Of a DNA stretch of 64,000 bases, positions 63,001 to 64,000 are shown piece after piece. The notes beneath the pieces are model-generated. The model searched no databases and was not told where the DNA came from. It was given only the letters and a program-made list of their open reading frames with translations. The position numbers were made by a program, and so were the translations under genes. Every line of letters begins with the position of its first letter. Within the stretch, counting starts at the first letter, position 1. This stretch comes from Strigamia acuminata (Eukaryota > Arthropoda > Chilopoda > Geophilomorpha > Linotaeniidae): the NCBI GenBank assembly GCA_949358305.1, contig OX442323.1, positions 2,046,001 to 2,110,000 on the forward strand, written 5' to 3'.

Positions 63001-63958
63001 TCTCTTCAAAAGTGCAAATTCATACAGTTTCTGGAAAAAATATCCACAACGGTAATACTTTTAATAAAACCAACCAACCGTTCATGCGTTTACATGTATC
63101 CAAAAAGATTGCCGGTAAATGTAGACACAAGCGTGCAAAGTTATTTTCACAGCCTGTTTTTCTGCACCTCATTTTTGGCATACGAGTACCCGCTTTGGGT
63201 CAATTAAATTCACTAGTAAAATTTATCTCTGCTTGTATTTGATTTGACTTGATTTTGACTTGCAATTAACTTTCAATTTTACATTCCTATGCAAAACTGC
63301 CAATTACGAGCAGGCTTTATTCCAGAAAGTGAAAAAAAATATTGCCTTCTGCCATTTATCCACTGACACAAGTACATTGAGTTGTCCCACAGAGAAGCCG
63401 CCCTGCACAGAAGTCAACCTGCACAGAAACAGACGTGCTGAAAAGCCGTCGTTTAGGTAAATCAACCTGCAGTGAAGCCACCCCTTAAACGACTAGTTTG
63501 TGTTATGGCGTGTTTGCGTCATGATTAAAAGATGTCTCCAAACGTTAATGGATGACTTCAAACACGAGGTTCGATCATTTCGTTGCCATTCTTTCGCAAC
63601 GCAATGCTGGTTAGTTTGATTTCTTTCACAGTTAAGGTGTAGCGACTGCAAACTGAGCAGGGAAGAAATGTTAAAAGCGACGAAATGATCGGCAACAATA
63701 ACATAGCGCATTAGATTGGTCAGTTTGTGTTCCTGTTGAGCTGAGAATAAGTCAAATTTCACCTAAATGAAGTATTCCACAAGCAAGCTCAAAACATCCA
63801 GCGTAGAAGCATAAAAGAACCGCTGCAGCTGGTCCGCCCCGCTTCACATGTTCCGCCGTCAGGAGACCCATAATGGCTGTTGGACCAATGTTAATTGCTT
63901 CCGTGCTTCCAAATATACAATATACAAAGCTGCCCATGAATGCAGCATAGAGGCCATA
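59814..63958 (-). CDS. SLC26A11-like sulfate/anion transporter (SulP family), 3' sixteen exons
   Basis: The product is a multi-pass membrane anion transporter; vertebrate SLC26A11 is described as a sodium-independent sulfate transporter. Sixteen minus-strand exons joined by GT-AG introns stay in one frame for 1719 bases (about 572 residues plus stop). In order they show YGLYAAF and INIGPTAIMGLL, FISAPVISGFSSAAAI, several hydrophobic segments, the PLLAILEHIAIAK helix, SFPVSGSFSRTALN, TPLGGVLTG and FYIPKASLSAVIITAV. A C-terminal STAS domain follows from about residue 395, with DYTVTQCVNELIDEF. The exon order matches the family without gaps. The N-terminus, probably under 100 residues, is beyond the right edge. 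The nearest relative is SLC26A11 rather than prestin/pendrin because the STAS domain is short. Codon use is AT-leaning, unlike the convergent dachsous gene. Confidence 0.9.
60055..60276 (-). CDS. SLC26A11-like exon 15: second half of STAS
   Basis: The acceptor is AAACAG. It encodes DGVNLYGMDYTVTQCVNELI to MSELEAAIT. The donor gtaaaa at 60053-60054 joins exon 16 in frame. If it is not spliced, the frame runs four more codons (SKNHI after AIT) to a stop at 60038. Confidence 0.85.
60339..60438 (-). CDS. SLC26A11-like exon 14: first half of STAS
   Basis: The acceptor is CTTTAG and the donor gttagt, phase 1. It encodes IRPDRMLNFPSVEYLRARIM, the first strand and helix of STAS. Confidence 0.88.
60556..60639 (-). 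CDS. SLC26A11-like exon 13: YGILAG to RPK, entry to STAS
   Basis: The acceptor is CCGTAG and the donor gtgagt, phase 0 at both ends. It encodes YGILAGICASIAVLLYNTAR and leads into the cytoplasmic STAS domain. Confidence 0.9.
60704..60762 (-). CDS. SLC26A11-like exon 12: last membrane helix region
   Basis: The acceptor is ATTTAG and the donor gttagt, ending in phase 0. It encodes KSDLLIMVLTFVCCIFLSVE. Confidence 0.88.
60823..60963 (-). CDS. SLC26A11-like exon 11: YIPKASLSAVI helices
   Basis: The acceptor is ATTTAG and the donor gtaaaa, phase 1. It encodes ILVLLAIAFLEPTFFYIPKA then SLSAVIITAVIVMIEYKLL. Confidence 0.92.
61022..61077 (-). CDS. SLC26A11-like exon 10: TALN to TPLGGVLTG
   Basis: The acceptor is TTGCAG and the donor gtgagt, phase 1. 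It encodes RTALNASCGVKTPLGGVLTG, a conserved SulP segment. Confidence 0.9.
61137..61197 (-). CDS. SLC26A11-like exon 9: SFPVSGSFSR
   Basis: The acceptor is TTTCAG and the donor gtaatt, phase 2. It encodes IASIAGSFVLSFPVSGSFS, the conserved anion-path region. Confidence 0.9.
61253..61297 (-). CDS. SLC26A11-like exon 8: QELISLG
   Basis: A 45-base exon, acceptor TTACAG and donor gtaaaa, phase 1 at both ends. It encodes ARGKSLDSTQELISLG, matching the family SxDxxQELxxxG pattern. Confidence 0.88.
61357..61429 (-). CDS. SLC26A11-like exon 7: PLLAILEHIAIAK helix
   Basis: The acceptor is TTTCAG and the donor gtaaga, phase 1. It encodes DFGSGLVIVPLLAILEHIAI, a conserved core helix of the SulP fold. 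Confidence 0.9.
61532..61713 (-). CDS. SLC26A11-like exon 6: RNAIIVILAS helix and extracellular loop
   Basis: The acceptor is TTTTAG and the donor gtaata, ending in phase 0. It encodes RNAIIVILASVMTFVL and the loop GHIDGGLPPFQPPNF. Two NxT/S sites near the loop end could be glycosylated. Confidence 0.9.
61714..62441 (-). other. SLC26A11-like intron 5, no feature seen
   Basis: A 728-base AT-rich intron. A tRNA B-box-like word at 62104-62114 has no A box. Confidence 0.8.
62442..62532 (-). CDS. SLC26A11-like exon 5: cytoplasmic loop and next helix start
   Basis: The acceptor is TTTCAG and the donor gtaagg, phase 1. It encodes ILGSIPWKTENLDIPVWKRV to SVWLISAG. Confidence 0.85.
62591..62645 (-). 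CDS. SLC26A11-like exon 4: GLGLVCVVLL helix
   Basis: The acceptor AATTAG at 62646-62647 is chosen over a nearer TTTAG because only it preserves the frame (YYDLGLGLVCVVLLIILR). The donor is gtaagt, phase 0. Confidence 0.8.
62701..62780 (-). CDS. SLC26A11-like exon 3: GLLGI loop
   Basis: It encodes GLLGIKMEDESFLGAVTAI and a lysine-rich stretch, donor gtgagg, phase 2. The acceptor ATGAAG follows a long T-run; the alternative AG nine bases downstream would break the frame. Confidence 0.8.
62862..62947 (-). CDS. SLC26A11-like exon 2: FISAPVISGFSSAAA
   Basis: The acceptor is TTTTTAG and the donor gtgaga, ending in phase 0 after QLK. It encodes the conserved membrane segment FLIDFISAPVISGF. Confidence 0.9.
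62948..63762 (-). other. SLC26A11-like intron 1 of window, no feature seen
   Basis: An 815-base intron between the YGLY exon and the FISAPV exon. No coding or repeat feature was recognised. Confidence 0.8.
63763..63958 (-). CDS. SLC26A11-like exon 1 of window: YGLY and GPTAIM membrane region
   Basis: The acceptor is a T-run ending CAG just inside the window and the donor gtgaaa, phase 1. It begins in phase 0 with YGLYAAFMGSFVYCIFG, the SulP family signature, and continues INIGPTAIMGLL to GILHLG. Confidence 0.9.
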
Positions 63959-64000
63959 CTGAAAAAAAAAAGAAAAATTAATTTCTTCAAAATGTGAACA

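Overview
The window comes from an animal nuclear genome, most likely an ecdysozoan and probably an arthropod. The evidence is GT-AG introns, AT-rich non-coding DNA full of minisatellites and small DNA-transposon remnants, and a Dachsous-type giant cadherin whose cytoplasmic tail keeps motifs shared across panarthropods. Nothing prokaryotic is present. I cannot name the species or order.

Layout. Positions 1-44225 contain no coding exon that I can support. The stretch is best read as upstream or intronic DNA of the cadherin gene. It holds several AT-rich tandem arrays, several of which share a TATCGAT core. It also holds two pogo/Tigger-like non-autonomous transposons with CAG termini, a MITE with a long terminal inverted repeat, a tRNA-like SINE remnant, three short minus-strand fragments matching the 5' end of 18S rRNA, and GC-rich patches that could be regulatory.

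Positions 44226-58121 (+) carry 14 exons of a dachsous-like protocadherin: 8094 coding bases, about 2697 residues, ending at a stop codon. They encode 22 extracellular cadherin repeats (the first partial), a transmembrane helix and a tail of about 377 residues. If the family total of 27 repeats holds, these are EC6-EC27, so the signal peptide and EC1-EC5 lie upstream of the window. Introns shrink from thousands of bases to 60-84 bp toward the 3' end, and exon GC rises strongly in the same direction. The 3'UTR probably ends near 59.2 kb.

Positions 59814-63958 (-) carry 16 exons of an SLC26/SulP anion transporter close to SLC26A11, running from a conserved YGLY motif to the STAS domain and stop; the N-terminal exon(s) lie beyond the right edge. 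The two genes converge tail to tail with roughly 0.4 kb between their likely poly(A) signals. Their products are unrelated: planar polarity and Hippo-pathway adhesion versus sulfate/anion transport. The 18S-like fragments, the shared-core arrays, the calcium-motif-deficient EC linkers and the alternative SLC26 C-terminus are the observations most worth following up.
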